A DNA stretch of 40,883 bases, from IMG/VR virus record IMGVR_UViG_3300042876_000626, positions 1 to 40,883 of that record. One strand, written 5' to 3'. The notes under the pieces were generated by a model. It was not told the DNA's origin and made no database searches. It was given only the letters and a program-made list of their open reading frames with translations. Origin of the DNA: a virus. Positions 31,767 through 39,709 of the stretch are shown piece after piece (within the stretch, counting starts at the first letter, position 1; each line of letters begins with the position of its first letter). The translations under genes were made by a program, and so were the position numbers.

Positions 31767-32054
31767 CTGGGTCCCCTCCTTTGCGAAAAATCACGGGTGG
31801 TCTTGTGAGTTTTCGGAGGGGTTGCCCGTTACCGGACCCGTCCTCAGGGAAGCACGTTGGCCGTCATGCCGCTCCCCTGTGGGAGGCCGTTCTTTCCGGC
31901 TGTCATCTGGACCCGAGGCAAGGCGGGTTATCCGTCAGGGGCCAGAAAAGACACACTTCGCCTTGTGGGTCAAGAGGGGCCTGATACAGGATATGCCCGC
32001 CCCTTGGGAAAGGGCGGGCATATTTTTCGCTTGACAGCGGGTGCGGACGGTGCG
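31767..32054. other. 288-bp gene-free leader before the major capsid gene
   Basis: I see no convincing gene here. It contains a long hairpin (31991-32023), a small CTCCC-CTGT-GGGAG hairpin (31872-31885), a possible minus-strand -35 (TTGACC, at 31971-31966), and a 7-codon minus-strand reading frame (MTANVLP, ATG at 31866) after GGGGAG. Late genes elsewhere overlap, so this gap probably holds a capsid promoter or leader control. Confidence 0.6.
31991..32027 (+). terminator. Hairpin with T-run on the plus strand, opposing the late genes
   Basis: ATATGCCCGCCC and GGGCGGGCATAT form a perfect 12-bp stem around a 9-nt loop, then TTTTT (32023-32027) on the plus strand. On the minus strand no T-run follows. 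Structurally it is an intrinsic terminator for rightward transcripts, although no plus-strand gene precedes it. Confidence 0.7.
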
Positions 32055-33050
32055 TCAGCCCCCCGCCGCGATGCGGGTCAGGCGGTCGATGGTGGGCTGC
32101 ACACGGGCGATCTCGTTGCGGTTGCCGCTCTTCACGGCCTTGAAGTACTCTCCGTCGGGGGATCGCAAACGCGCGAGTTCGGCCCGCGCCTCGGCCGGGG
32201 TGGTGGTCAATCCGCCGCCCTTGCCCAGGCCGACGGCGGTGTCGTCGCCCAGCATCTCGCCGATCACCCTGAAGGCGCGGATCGCGTTGGCATCGCCGAT
32301 CTTGTCGGTCAGCACGTCCGACAGGTTGGCAATCGCTTCGGTGGTCAGGCCAGCCTTCTCACCGATGAACTGCGCCCCAAGGCGCGCCTGGTGCAGGACC
32401 TTGGGCGTCTGGTCGCCATAGTCCTTCTCCAGCTCACTCATGAGCTGGCGCTTCGCCGTCTCACCCAGGGCGGCGGCGTCGCCCCAGGTCTGCATCGCGC
32501 TGGCCGCCTGCAGGTTGATCATCTCCTGCAGGGCTTCCTTGGGCACGCCGTACTTCACCGCGATGGCCTTGGCGGCGGCTTCGGCCTTGTCGTCCCAGGG
32601 CGCTTCCTTGGGCCAGTTTTCCGGACGGGCGACCTCATACCCCGCCTCGTCCTTGGGCAGGCCCAGGGCGTCACGGTTCTTTGCCACCCAGTCCGTATAG
32701 GCCTCGCCCTTGGCCGGCTTGTCGATGATGCTGTCCAGCCCCTTGCCGATGCGCTTTTCGGCATTGGCAGCGATGTCCACCAGCTTCGGCATGGCTTCAA
32801 GCGGATCATCGACGGTCAGGCCCTTGGCGGTCAGGTACTGCCGGGCCGGGTCGGCGAAGCGGTCGCCCTCCCACCATTTCGCGGTCGTGGTTTGCGTCGT
32901 GGTCTGGCCGGTCGTGTCGCCACCGGTCTGCGTCGTGGTGTCGCCGCCGGTCGTGGTCGTGGTGGTGTCACCGCCGCCCCCCGCGCCGTCGCCCTCGGGG
33001 GCAAAGGCGCGGCGGTCGCGGGCGAAGTCAGTCATCGAGGTCGGGTCCAT
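32055..33050 (-). CDS. Capsid assembly scaffold protein (331 aa)
   Basis: ATG 33050 is chosen because AAGGAG lies 7 nt upstream; a second ATG at 33035 is possible. After MDPTSMTDFARDRRAF comes a Gly/Thr-rich low-complexity stretch, then a helical charged body (LEAMPKLVDIAANAEKRIGK, EALQEMINLQAASAM, ARLRSPDGEYFKAVKSGN). This and the place between portal and coat genes match T7 gp9-type scaffolds, which shape the procapsid and leave before DNA packaging. Confidence 0.8.
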   Translation of the reverse strand: MDPTSMTDFARDRRAFAPEGDGAGGGGDTTTTTTGGDTTTQTGGDTTGQTTTQTTTAKWWEGDRFADPARQYLTAKGLTVDDPLEAMPKLVDIAANAEKRIGKGLDSIIDKPAKGEAYTDWVAKNRDALGLPKDEAGYEVARPENWPKEAPWDDKAEAAAKAIAVKYGVPKEALQEMINLQAASAMQTWGDAAALGETAKRQLMSELEKDYGDQTPKVLHQARLGAQFIGEKAGLTTEAIANLSDVLTDKIGDANAIRAFRVIGEMLGDDTAVGLGKGGGLTTTPAEARAELARLRSPDGEYFKAVKSGNRNEIARVQPTIDRLTRIAAGG

Positions 33051-33363
33051 AGTCAGGCTCCTTGGCAAGGGTGTTGAGTTCGGTGGGGGTGAGGTTCATC
33101 AGCGCCAGCAACTGCAGCGCCAGATCTCGGCGGCCGGCCTGGTAGGCCAGCATCTGGGTTTCGGGCAGGTCCGGCGTCGGCCAGCCGTCCTGCAGGCGGG
33201 CAGGCTGGCCGGCCAGGACACCGCCCAGCCGGATGAGGTCCTCGGCAAGGCGGCTGTCATCGCGCGCCGCCTTGCCCCAGCGCCGGGCCAGCCGCAGCCC
33301 CTCGCGCCGCGCCTCGAAGGGCAGGAAGGCCTGGATGAGGGACAGGGGATGCCAGATCCTCAA
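33028..33363 (-). CDS. Hypothetical protein between portal and scaffold (111 aa)
   Basis: TTG 33363 overlaps the previous TGA (TTGA) and has GGAGG 7 nt upstream. No ATG is available at the N-terminus. The protein is helical and basic in its first half (RREGLRLARRWGKAARDDSR), with an acidic C-terminus (EPDYGPDLDD). No family recognised. Confidence 0.65.
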   Translation of the reverse strand: MRIWHPLSLIQAFLPFEARREGLRLARRWGKAARDDSRLAEDLIRLGGVLAGQPARLQDGWPTPDLPETQMLAYQAGRRDLALQLLALMNLTPTELNTLAKEPDYGPDLDD

Positions 33364-33539
33364 CGGCAATCCTCCGCGTGAATGCGGCGGCTGATCAGGT
33401 GCCCCTCGTGCCAGTACTCGACCAGGTAGAACGGGCTGTCCATGTGCCGGCAGTAGACGACTTCCTCGATCGTGGCGGGGATCCCGTCGCCGATCGTGAC
33501 GCGGTCCCCTGGGCTGCGGGCAGGGCGACCGACCATCAT
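33360..33539 (-). CDS. Small hypothetical protein, possible SH3-like fold (59 aa)
   Basis: Starts at ATG 33539 (or the next codon), overlapping the portal stop. GDRVTIGDGIPATIEEVVYC and FYLVEYWHEGHLISRRIHAE suggest a small beta-barrel. It may be a head-completion or small virion protein; inferred only. Confidence 0.6.
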   Translation of the reverse strand: MMVGRPARSPGDRVTIGDGIPATIEEVVYCRHMDSPFYLVEYWHEGHLISRRIHAEDCR

Positions 33540-35218
33540 GCCGGCACCCCCTGCCCTTGCGCGGCCATAGCCGCCTGCGCCCCGGCCAGGTCCTTGACCA
33601 TGCCGGTCCCGGCCTGCATCGCGCCGATGGTCTGGGCCTGTTGCTGCTGTTCCTGCCGGGCCTGTGTCCGGGCGTCGGCCTCTTCGCGGGACCGGATCAG
33701 CCGGGCGGGTGCACCGCGCGCCTCGATCAGGATCTCCAGCGCCCCGTCGGGGTCGAGACGGTCGCCCAGGCGCTGCGCGGCCTCGGGGCTGATCTGGGCC
33801 AGCGGCGTGATGTCCTGCAGGATCCGCAGGACCGCGTTGCCCTCGACCGATCGCTGGGCGGCGGCGGCGGCGGATTTGTAGATCACCTGCAGCTCCTTGC
33901 CCGCCAGGCCCTTCGGCGGCGGCGGGATCTGGCCCGCCTTCCACAACATGGCGAAACGCCGGGCCACCTTCGGGGCCAGGTATTCCTCCTGCACACGGCC
34001 CTGATGCGGGGCCCAGAGGCGCTGGCGCTCCTCGGTGATCGCCATGACCTCGGTCGCGGTCATGCCGGTGCGCCCGGCCAGGTTCATCAGGCTGTAGTGG
34101 AAGGCGTCGCGGATCTCCTGCATCACCTCTTGCCGCTCCTGCAGGGTCAGCTGCAGGCGCCCGGCGACGTCCAGGGGCTGCAGCATCTGCTTGCCCTGCA
34201 GGTTCATCGCGCCATAGACCACTTCGCCCGGCCGGATCTTGCCGTTCAGGGGCCAGTCGCCCCGATCGGGCGCAAGGATGGTGGGGTCGGCGGCGCGCTG
34301 CGCGGCCCGGATGGTGGCATCGGTCATCCGGTGGTGCAGGCGGGCCGATGCCAGGGCCGCAAAGGCCGGGCCGGTGCCGTAGGTGTGGCCGGTGTCCACG
34401 TCCCAGCGGGGGGCGTAGAAGGGCATCTCGTCATAGCCCTTGACCCTGATCAGGGTGTTGTCGATCTCGGTCGAATAGCGCGAATACCAGCGCTTGCCGT
34501 CCGGCCCGAGGCGACCTTTGCGCCAGCTCTCGTTGCGCCCGACGCGGTGGTAGAAGGCATGGCGGGTCTGGTCGCCCTTCTCGGCCATCTCCTTCAGCTT
34601 CGGGGGCAGGTTGTCGTCGGCCCCCCGGAACATGCCCAGGGCCTGCGCGGGACGCAGCATGAAGCGGCGCACGACCTCGACGACCATGCCATAGGCGTCG
34701 ATCTCCATCACGATCTCCGACAGGCTGACCGTGATGTCCAGGATCTTCCGCTCGTTCACGACGATCTCGTCGTACTGGGCCGCGTTGCCGAAGGCGGCAA
34801 GGTCGCCGTAGATCTGCTGGGCCGCCGTGTAGAACGTCGACACCGACGGCTGAAAGCTGGCCAGGACGCGGGCGCTGGCGGTGTCCAGCCACAGGCGATG
34901 CTCGTGGTTTTTCAGGTCATCGGGATCGTTGGTCGACAGCCCGCACCACTGGTTTGCCGGGTTGGTCAGCGTGCCATAAAGCCCGGCGGCAAAGTTGCTG
35001 TGCGCATGGATCGGGGCACTGGACAGGGGCTTTTCCAGCTGGCGGCCGGCGGGGTCGGTCAGCCCGAAACCGCCGCGTTGCGGGCGGATCAGGCGGGCGA
35101 TGTCCTCCCACATCTGCTCGTGCTGCGACCGGTCGGTCTTCAGCTCGGCCCAGCGGGCCATATCGGCCTCGGCGCGGCTCTTGCCGTCCTCAAAGGCGGC
35201 GGGGTTCAGGGCGTTCAT
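33536..35218 (-). CDS. Portal (head-tail connector) protein, T7 gp8-like (560 aa)
   Basis: Hallmarks of podovirus connectors: WEDIARLIRPQRGGF, PIHAHSNFAAGLYGTLTNPA, NQWCGLSTNDPDD, IYGDLAAFGNAAQY and GMTATEVMAITEERQRL. A Gln-rich C-terminal tail (ARQEQQQQAQTIGAMQ) follows. Length is close to T7 gp8 (536). It forms the dodecameric ring through which DNA is packaged and ejected. Confidence 0.9.
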   Translation of the reverse strand: MNALNPAAFEDGKSRAEADMARWAELKTDRSQHEQMWEDIARLIRPQRGGFGLTDPAGRQLEKPLSSAPIHAHSNFAAGLYGTLTNPANQWCGLSTNDPDDLKNHEHRLWLDTASARVLASFQPSVSTFYTAAQQIYGDLAAFGNAAQYDEIVVNERKILDITVSLSEIVMEIDAYGMVVEVVRRFMLRPAQALGMFRGADDNLPPKLKEMAEKGDQTRHAFYHRVGRNESWRKGRLGPDGKRWYSRYSTEIDNTLIRVKGYDEMPFYAPRWDVDTGHTYGTGPAFAALASARLHHRMTDATIRAAQRAADPTILAPDRGDWPLNGKIRPGEVVYGAMNLQGKQMLQPLDVAGRLQLTLQERQEVMQEIRDAFHYSLMNLAGRTGMTATEVMAITEERQRLWAPHQGRVQEEYLAPKVARRFAMLWKAGQIPPPPKGLAGKELQVIYKSAAAAAQRSVEGNAVLRILQDITPLAQISPEAAQRLGDRLDPDGALEILIEARGAPARLIRSREEADARTQARQEQQQQAQTIGAMQAGTGMVKDLAGAQAAMAAQGQGVPA

Positions 35219-35403
35219 GCTGCGGCTCCCCCCATGGTCGGGGTGGCGGGGATGCCGCTGGGGCCGGTCAGCACATTGGCGGCCGCGCCCCGGCGGCGGC
35301 GGCGCAGCATCGCCTCCTGGTCAGCCTGGGCCAGCGCCTCGACGTTGTCGGGGGCCGCAATCATCGGCTGCGTGGGCATCTTGGGGGCTTTCATCTTGCA
35401 CAT
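35215..35403 (-). CDS. Small virion-associated hypothetical protein (62 aa)
   Basis: Starts at ATG 35403 with GGAG 7 nt upstream. Sequence MCKMKAPKMPTQPMIAAPDN, then EAMLRRRRRGAAANVLTGPS. Short proteins of this type precede the portal gene in several proteobacterial podoviruses; role unknown. Ends in overlap with the portal ATG. Confidence 0.7.
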   Translation of the reverse strand: MCKMKAPKMPTQPMIAAPDNVEALAQADQEAMLRRRRRGAAANVLTGPSGIPATPTMGGAAA

Positions 35404-35404
35404 G

Positions 35405-35953
35405 TCACGTCTCCGTCGTGGGGGTGGGGTGATCAGGCGCGGCGGTTGGGGGCACGGTGGCGGGCCGAACCCAGGCGAACTGGCGGAAGGTCTGCGTGCC
35501 ATCCCGGGCAAAGCCGGGAAGGTCGGTCTCATGCCGAAACCCCATCGCGGCCAGCAGGCGGGACGCGGTGGGGTGGCCGGCCCAGCACCGGGCCTCGATC
35601 CGGTTGATGCCGGTCTCGGCCATAAAGGCGGGCAGGCGCTGGCGGATGGCCACGGCAAGGCGCGCCAGGGCCATGCGGTGGCGCAAGTGGTCGGCAGCCA
35701 GAAGCGCCCCTTCGGCGACGCCGGCCTGGCCGGTGTTGCCCAGGGCAAAGACGGCAAAGGGCTTGCCGGATGGTCCCGTGGTCGCGACCAGCGACACGGG
35801 GCCTTGCGCCTGGGCCGCCCGCCATTCGGCAAACAGCCCAAGCGCTGTGGTGGGTGCACCCCTCACAAGCTCGGCCTCGATGTGGTCATGCACATCCAGC
35901 CGGCTGAAGACGGCCATGGCGGCAAGGTCCTCGAAGGGGTGCACGCGGATCAT
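35405..35953 (-). CDS. GNAT-like protein, possibly T7 gp13-related (182 aa)
   Basis: The C-terminal half has GNAT-like elements: INRIEARCWAGHPTASRLLA and AMGFRHETDLPGFARDG, resembling the 'A..ll..lGF..e...p.y...G' end of acetyltransferases. Acetyltransferase-fold proteins of the T7 gp13 type occur in podovirus virion modules, usually nearer the ejection proteins. Whether it binds acetyl-CoA cannot be judged; the Q/RxxGxG loop is not clear. Confidence 0.6.
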   Translation of the reverse strand: MIRVHPFEDLAAMAVFSRLDVHDHIEAELVRGAPTTALGLFAEWRAAQAQGPVSLVATTGPSGKPFAVFALGNTGQAGVAEGALLAADHLRHRMALARLAVAIRQRLPAFMAETGINRIEARCWAGHPTASRLLAAMGFRHETDLPGFARDGTQTFRQFAWVRPATVPPTAAPDHPTPTTET

Positions 35954-35957
35954 CGGT

Positions 35958-36605
35958 TCAGCCCGCTGCCGCTGCGATGGTGCGGCGCGCCGCGTTGGCC
36001 CAGTTGGTCAGGGCGTTTTCCACCGTGTCGGACAAGGGCGACGTGATGTCCTCGCAGGCGACCGTCACGCCTTCCTCGGCTTCCGTGATCTCCATCCGGT
36101 AAAGCTGGGTCAGCTCATCGATCAGACCCAGGCGGTGGCCAGTGGTGTTCAGCATGTCGATCTGGCGGGCGCAGTAGGTCAGCGCCTGCAGCTTCTGCTC
36201 GGGCAGCGGGTTGGCATCGGCGAACGTCTCAAGCGCCGTTTTCTCGCCTGCCTCTGCCGCCGCTGCAGCGTCCGCCTCGGCCCGCGCCTTTTCGGCCGCC
36301 TCGGACGCCGCCGCAGCCTCTGCCGCTTCGGCTTGGGCCAGCGCCTCTGCCTTTTCGGCCACCTGGGCGGCGGCATCGGCCTCGTTGGCCTCGCTGTCCG
36401 CCTTGGCCTGGGCTTCAGCTGCAGCTGCTGCCAGATCCTCGGCGCTGGCCGGGGTCTCACCGCTGGGCGGGTTGCCGTCCGGGTCCTTTGCTGCCGGTGT
36501 GGATGCGTCCGCACCCGGCTGATCGGGTGCCCCGGGCTGGCCGGTAAGGGGCAGCGCGGGATTTTCGGTGGTGGCCTCGGGGGCCGGGCTCTTTGCCTTG
36601 GTCAT
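35958..36605 (-). CDS. Ala/Glu-rich coiled-coil protein (215 aa)
   Basis: Pro/Ala/Asp-rich N-terminus, then a ~75-residue nearly uninterrupted Ala/Glu helix (about 55-125: EAQAKADSEANEADAAAQVA...), then a compact C-terminal domain (QALTYCARQIDMLNTTGHRL..., YRMEITEAEEGVTVACEDIT). Possibly a minor head or packaging accessory protein. No family recognised. Confidence 0.65.
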   Translation of the reverse strand: MTKAKSPAPEATTENPALPLTGQPGAPDQPGADASTPAAKDPDGNPPSGETPASAEDLAAAAAEAQAKADSEANEADAAAQVAEKAEALAQAEAAEAAAASEAAEKARAEADAAAAAEAGEKTALETFADANPLPEQKLQALTYCARQIDMLNTTGHRLGLIDELTQLYRMEITEAEEGVTVACEDITSPLSDTVENALTNWANAARRTIAAAAG

Positions 36606-36648
36606 GTCAGTCCTCTCTGCCCCTCTCAGGGGCGGTTGGGGGGGGTGG

Positions 36649-37008
36649 TCAGATCTTGCTCAGTGCGTCCAGCTCGCGGTGCAGGATGGTCAGCTGGTCG
36701 CGCAGCTCGAACGCCCGGTGATAGGCTTCGCCCAACTGGCCGTCGGACGAAAAGCGCAGGCCCTCCCGCACCTCGGCAGTGTTTTCGCTTGGTAGTCTGA
36801 GCCCGATCAGACGTTGGTGCAGATCGACCACGCGGCCGATTGCCATCATGGCCATTTCCTGAGCTTGCACCTGCATGGTGGCGATTTCCTGCAGGATGGT
36901 AGGCTCAGGGGCGGCGACGGGGCCTTCGAAGGGCGCGAGCCTGGTGGCGTCGACGGGCATGCCAATGCCAACTTTGGCGCTCAAGGGGTGCATGGGTTCA
37001 ATCTCCAT
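36649..37008 (-). CDS. Hypothetical protein downstream of large terminase (119 aa)
   Basis: Starts at ATG 37008, overlapping terL by 11 nt. Helical (ILQEIATMQVQAQEMAMMAI, AFELRDQLTILHRELDALSK). Its C-terminal heptads suggest a dimer. No family recognised. A 43-bp gap with a small CCCCT/AGGGG hairpin follows. Confidence 0.65.
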   Translation of the reverse strand: MEIEPMHPLSAKVGIGMPVDATRLAPFEGPVAAPEPTILQEIATMQVQAQEMAMMAIGRVVDLHQRLIGLRLPSENTAEVREGLRFSSDGQLGEAYHRAFELRDQLTILHRELDALSKI

Positions 37009-38695
37009 AGGGGTTCATCGGGTCATACCGGGCGGACAGCCCCCCGGCGGGCTCCATGGGGCGACCGTGATCGCCCTCTCTCCCCGAGGCCTCGCGGGCC
37101 CCGTGGGGGAAACTGATCGGGCTCAGCCCGTTGGCCTTGTGCTGGCTCAAAAGCAGGTATTCCAGGGCGTCCATGACGTTGGCCTCGGTCATCCGCTTGT
37201 CGGGCACCTTGCGCTTGTCGCCACTCGCATCGACCTCATCGGTCCAGACATAGCGGGCCTCAAACCCCCGGATCAGGAACTTGGCACTCGGGTCGATGAT
37301 CAGGCCCGGCTTGCCGCCCTGGACGAACTCCAGCGGGGCCCGCACGGCCTCCAGGCGCGGCTGCAGGCGGTTGGTGCCCAGGCGCTGCGGCCGCACGCGG
37401 AACCCCGCGGCCTGCCCCACGATCTTGTTCCAGGTCGCGTTTTCGTCCGCCGCCTGGCTGGCCCCGTGTTCGCCCGCCATGTCGCCCCAGCCGTCGCCTT
37501 TGCGCAGGTGCGAAAACCGCGCGGCGATCAGCTCGTCCAGGCGGCGGCCGAACTCGGCGGCCATCAGCCGCTCCTTGTCGAAGTGCAGCTCGGCCAGGAT
37601 GGTCCAGTGGAAGGGGGCCGCGAACTGGCCGATCACCGCCGCGCCCTTGAAGCCCTGGTCAAGGCCGAACAGCAGGGGCAGCGACGGGTCCGGCTGGATC
37701 GTCGTCTCGGCCACGTGGATCCGGCGGTTGAACTCGCGGGCAAAGACCGGCTCGCCGGCGCGCAGATAGGTGGTCCGGTTGTAGACCATGCGGCTGGTGA
37801 CGTCGGACTTGCCTGCCAGCTTGTTCAGCGCGATCTGCAGCTCGTAGTAGCCCGGGGCCAGGTTGGCCATGTTCTCCAGCCCGGGCTCGCCATAGCCCGG
37901 CTGCCGGTGGAAACTGATGCGGATCTCGCGCGCGCCTTCGGGCTGGCTTGCCGTCAGCTGCTTGGCGATCTCCGCGCGGCCCTTTTCGTCGTGAAAGACC
38001 TTGAAGGTCCAGTTGTCCTCGTCCGGGGCGTTGAAGTCGCAGTCGATCTGTCCGTAGCTCCGCACGTCGTCGGCATAGCCCTCGAAATGCTTGCGCCCCG
38101 GGTAGCGGTTGATCCGCCCGACGCCGAAGGTCAGGCTGTCCAGCGGGTTGGTGTCGGCCTCGCTGATGTCGAGGTCGGTGCATTCCAGGCCGCGCATCGA
38201 GGCCGCCACGTCGTCGCCGAAGGCCATGAACTCGGCCACCCAGTCGATCTCGCCATGCTCGTCGGCAAAGCGGATGTGGTGGCGCACCGGATCGCCCCGG
38301 CCGCCGGACCAGGTGCCCAGCGACTTCGGGTAGGTCTCCAGGTAGGACGGGATCACCGTGGCCCATAGCTGGCGGTAGGTCTCGCGGGTGAAGAGAACCT
38401 TGTAATACCGGACCCCGTCGATCACCGACCGGGGCATCATCACGGCCCGGCGCAACTTGCGGCGCATCTTCGTGGTGGTCTTGCCGCTGCCGACCGGCCC
38501 CTGGATCGCCACGACGGACGCATCGTCCCAGTAATAGGCCTCGGCGACCGGGCCCGGAAAAACGAAGGTGGCCAGATCTGGCATCTTGCCATCGGCAAAG
38601 TTTCCGTCCAGGCTATCGATCGCCTCGCTTGCCGACAGTCCTGCCAGCATCTCCGCGCGTGCATCGACACCATCGGCGTTCCGGGTCGCGGTCAT
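36998..38695 (-). CDS. terL: Terminase large subunit (565 aa)
   Basis: Start ATG 38695. ATPase domain: Walker A GPVGSGKTTTKMRRK (K72) and Walker B region CTDLDISEAD (E179). Nuclease domain: first acidic residue in LLFGLDQGFKGAAVIG (D346), and further acidic residues near LIIDPSAKFL and NVMDALEYLL. It packages DNA into the procapsid through the portal. The ATPase resembles podovirus P22/T7-distant terminases rather than the classical T7 gp19 signature. Confidence 0.9.
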   Translation of the reverse strand: MTATRNADGVDARAEMLAGLSASEAIDSLDGNFADGKMPDLATFVFPGPVAEAYYWDDASVVAIQGPVGSGKTTTKMRRKLRRAVMMPRSVIDGVRYYKVLFTRETYRQLWATVIPSYLETYPKSLGTWSGGRGDPVRHHIRFADEHGEIDWVAEFMAFGDDVAASMRGLECTDLDISEADTNPLDSLTFGVGRINRYPGRKHFEGYADDVRSYGQIDCDFNAPDEDNWTFKVFHDEKGRAEIAKQLTASQPEGAREIRISFHRQPGYGEPGLENMANLAPGYYELQIALNKLAGKSDVTSRMVYNRTTYLRAGEPVFAREFNRRIHVAETTIQPDPSLPLLFGLDQGFKGAAVIGQFAAPFHWTILAELHFDKERLMAAEFGRRLDELIAARFSHLRKGDGWGDMAGEHGASQAADENATWNKIVGQAAGFRVRPQRLGTNRLQPRLEAVRAPLEFVQGGKPGLIIDPSAKFLIRGFEARYVWTDEVDASGDKRKVPDKRMTEANVMDALEYLLLSQHKANGLSPISFPHGAREASGREGDHGRPMEPAGGLSARYDPMNPYGD

Positions 38696-39021
38696 GTCCG
38701 CACCCCCATGGTCAGGCCACCCCGGCACCCTCTGCCGGGGAAGGGCAGGGCCGCACCCCCCACCCCATTTGCGCCGAACCCCAGTCGCGCCCCAGACAAG
38801 CCGGTCGGGCCGGAATGACCGCATGGGGTCACAGAAGGGGGGAGAGAGACTGGCGCGCGGACGCCCCCCCGGGGGTCGCGGCGGGCGGGCGAGGCCGCCA
38901 GGGCGCGAAGGGGGGTGGGGGTCGGGGCGGCCACCAGGACGCGCCCGATCGGCCCGGCCTGGTCGCGGGACCGCTGATTTTTGATCAGCCGGGCGAGGGT
39001 GGAAAGGGTCAAGGATTTCAA
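38692..39021 (-). CDS. Possible small protein between terminase genes (109 aa)
   Basis: A TTG at 39021 overlaps the small terminase stop (TTGA) with GGAAGGGA upstream, and the frame ends in overlap with the large terminase ATG. These junctions favour translation. The protein, however, is Pro/Gly/Arg-rich after residue 30, with no motif, as expected of a chance GC-rich frame. The alternative is a 320-bp spacer that might hold the packaging site. Confidence 0.35.
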   Translation of the reverse strand: MKSLTLSTLARLIKNQRSRDQAGPIGRVLVAAPTPTPLRALAASPARRDPRGGVRAPVSLPPSVTPCGHSGPTGLSGARLGFGANGVGGAALPFPGRGCRGGLTMGVRT

Positions 39022-39036
39022 CGGCTTGTCCCTTCC
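39009..39036. repeat. Direct repeat flanking the small terminase gene (copy 1)
   Basis: This stretch (core AAGGATTTCAACGGCTTG) closely matches 39681-39708 (core AAGGATTTCAAGGGCTTG), with only a few differences. The copies sit at the end and just upstream of the small terminase gene, 672 bp apart. Confidence 0.75.
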
Positions 39037-39662
39037 GTCCGACTGGCGCTGTCCGACTGGACCGGCGCGGCTTCGCTAACCCCTTGATTTCGTTGGACCT
39101 GTGCAGGCATCGGCGGCGGGCCGATCCGGGACGGTTGCGGGGTGATGTCGCGCGCCTGGTCGCCTGCCCTGACCGCTGCCTGACCCTGCGGTGCCGCGAC
39201 GAAGACCTGCACCGGCGGCGCGGCCACCACGTCCGGCGTGACCTTGCCCAGGCCGTAGCCCACCAGCGCCTCGGCCGCGCGCAGCTGGGCGGTGAAGACG
39301 AACTGGAACGCCGCCAGGCGCTGGCCCATCGACGGCTTGACCGGCGCGCCCTTGTAGCCCGTGGCCCCGGCCTCGGCCCAGGCCAGCACCTGCTCGGTCC
39401 GCGCCAGGGCGGTCAGGAAGGCATCCTCGGTCGAGGCCATGCCCGCCATCTCGATCAGCACGTCCTCGGGCATCCGGTAGCCCTTGGCCGCGCACCAGTC
39501 GCGCAGCTGGCTGGTGGCCTTGCCCCTGCCGCGCGCCGGGCGGCCAGATCCCGGTGCAGGCTCGTCCGGCATGAAGGTCAGCTGCTCGCCCGCCGCCCGC
39601 GCATCCTCGATCCGCTGGGCGGCCTGCCGGGCCAGATCGTCAAACTGGGTGCCCTTCGGCAT
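39018..39662 (-). CDS. Putative terminase small subunit (214 aa)
   Basis: ATG 39662 is preferred to the TTG at 39668 because GAGGGGG lies 8 nt upstream. A helical N-terminal region with GRPARGRGKATSQLRDWC resembles the DNA-binding start of small terminases, with a central helical oligomerisation core (EDAFLTALARTEQVLAWAEA) and a flexible Pro/Gln-rich tail. Position directly before terL supports the call; sequence evidence alone is moderate. Confidence 0.65.
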   Translation of the reverse strand: MPKGTQFDDLARQAAQRIEDARAAGEQLTFMPDEPAPGSGRPARGRGKATSQLRDWCAAKGYRMPEDVLIEMAGMASTEDAFLTALARTEQVLAWAEAGATGYKGAPVKPSMGQRLAAFQFVFTAQLRAAEALVGYGLGKVTPDVVAAPPVQVFVAAPQGQAAVRAGDQARDITPQPSRIGPPPMPAQVQRNQGVSEAAPVQSDSASRTEGTSR

Positions 39663-39680
39663 GGTCAAAACCCCCTCAAA

Positions 39681-39709
39681 TCGAAGGATTTCAAGGGCTT
39701 GACCCTGCC
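39681..39709. repeat. Direct repeat flanking the small terminase gene (copy 2)
   Basis: Second copy of the 39009-39036 repeat, lying between the small terminase start and the first AGCAACG heptamer. Confidence 0.75.

Noticed and set aside
31741-32034. 97-codon plus-strand frame in the capsid leader, ending at the plus-strand terminator
   Set aside because: Tempting because a terminator follows, but it begins inside the capsid gene, has no ribosome binding site and no protein-like pattern.
33557-36046. 829-codon plus-strand frame opposite portal and neighbouring genes
   Set aside because: Runs antisense across several real overlapping genes; composition typical of a shadow frame.
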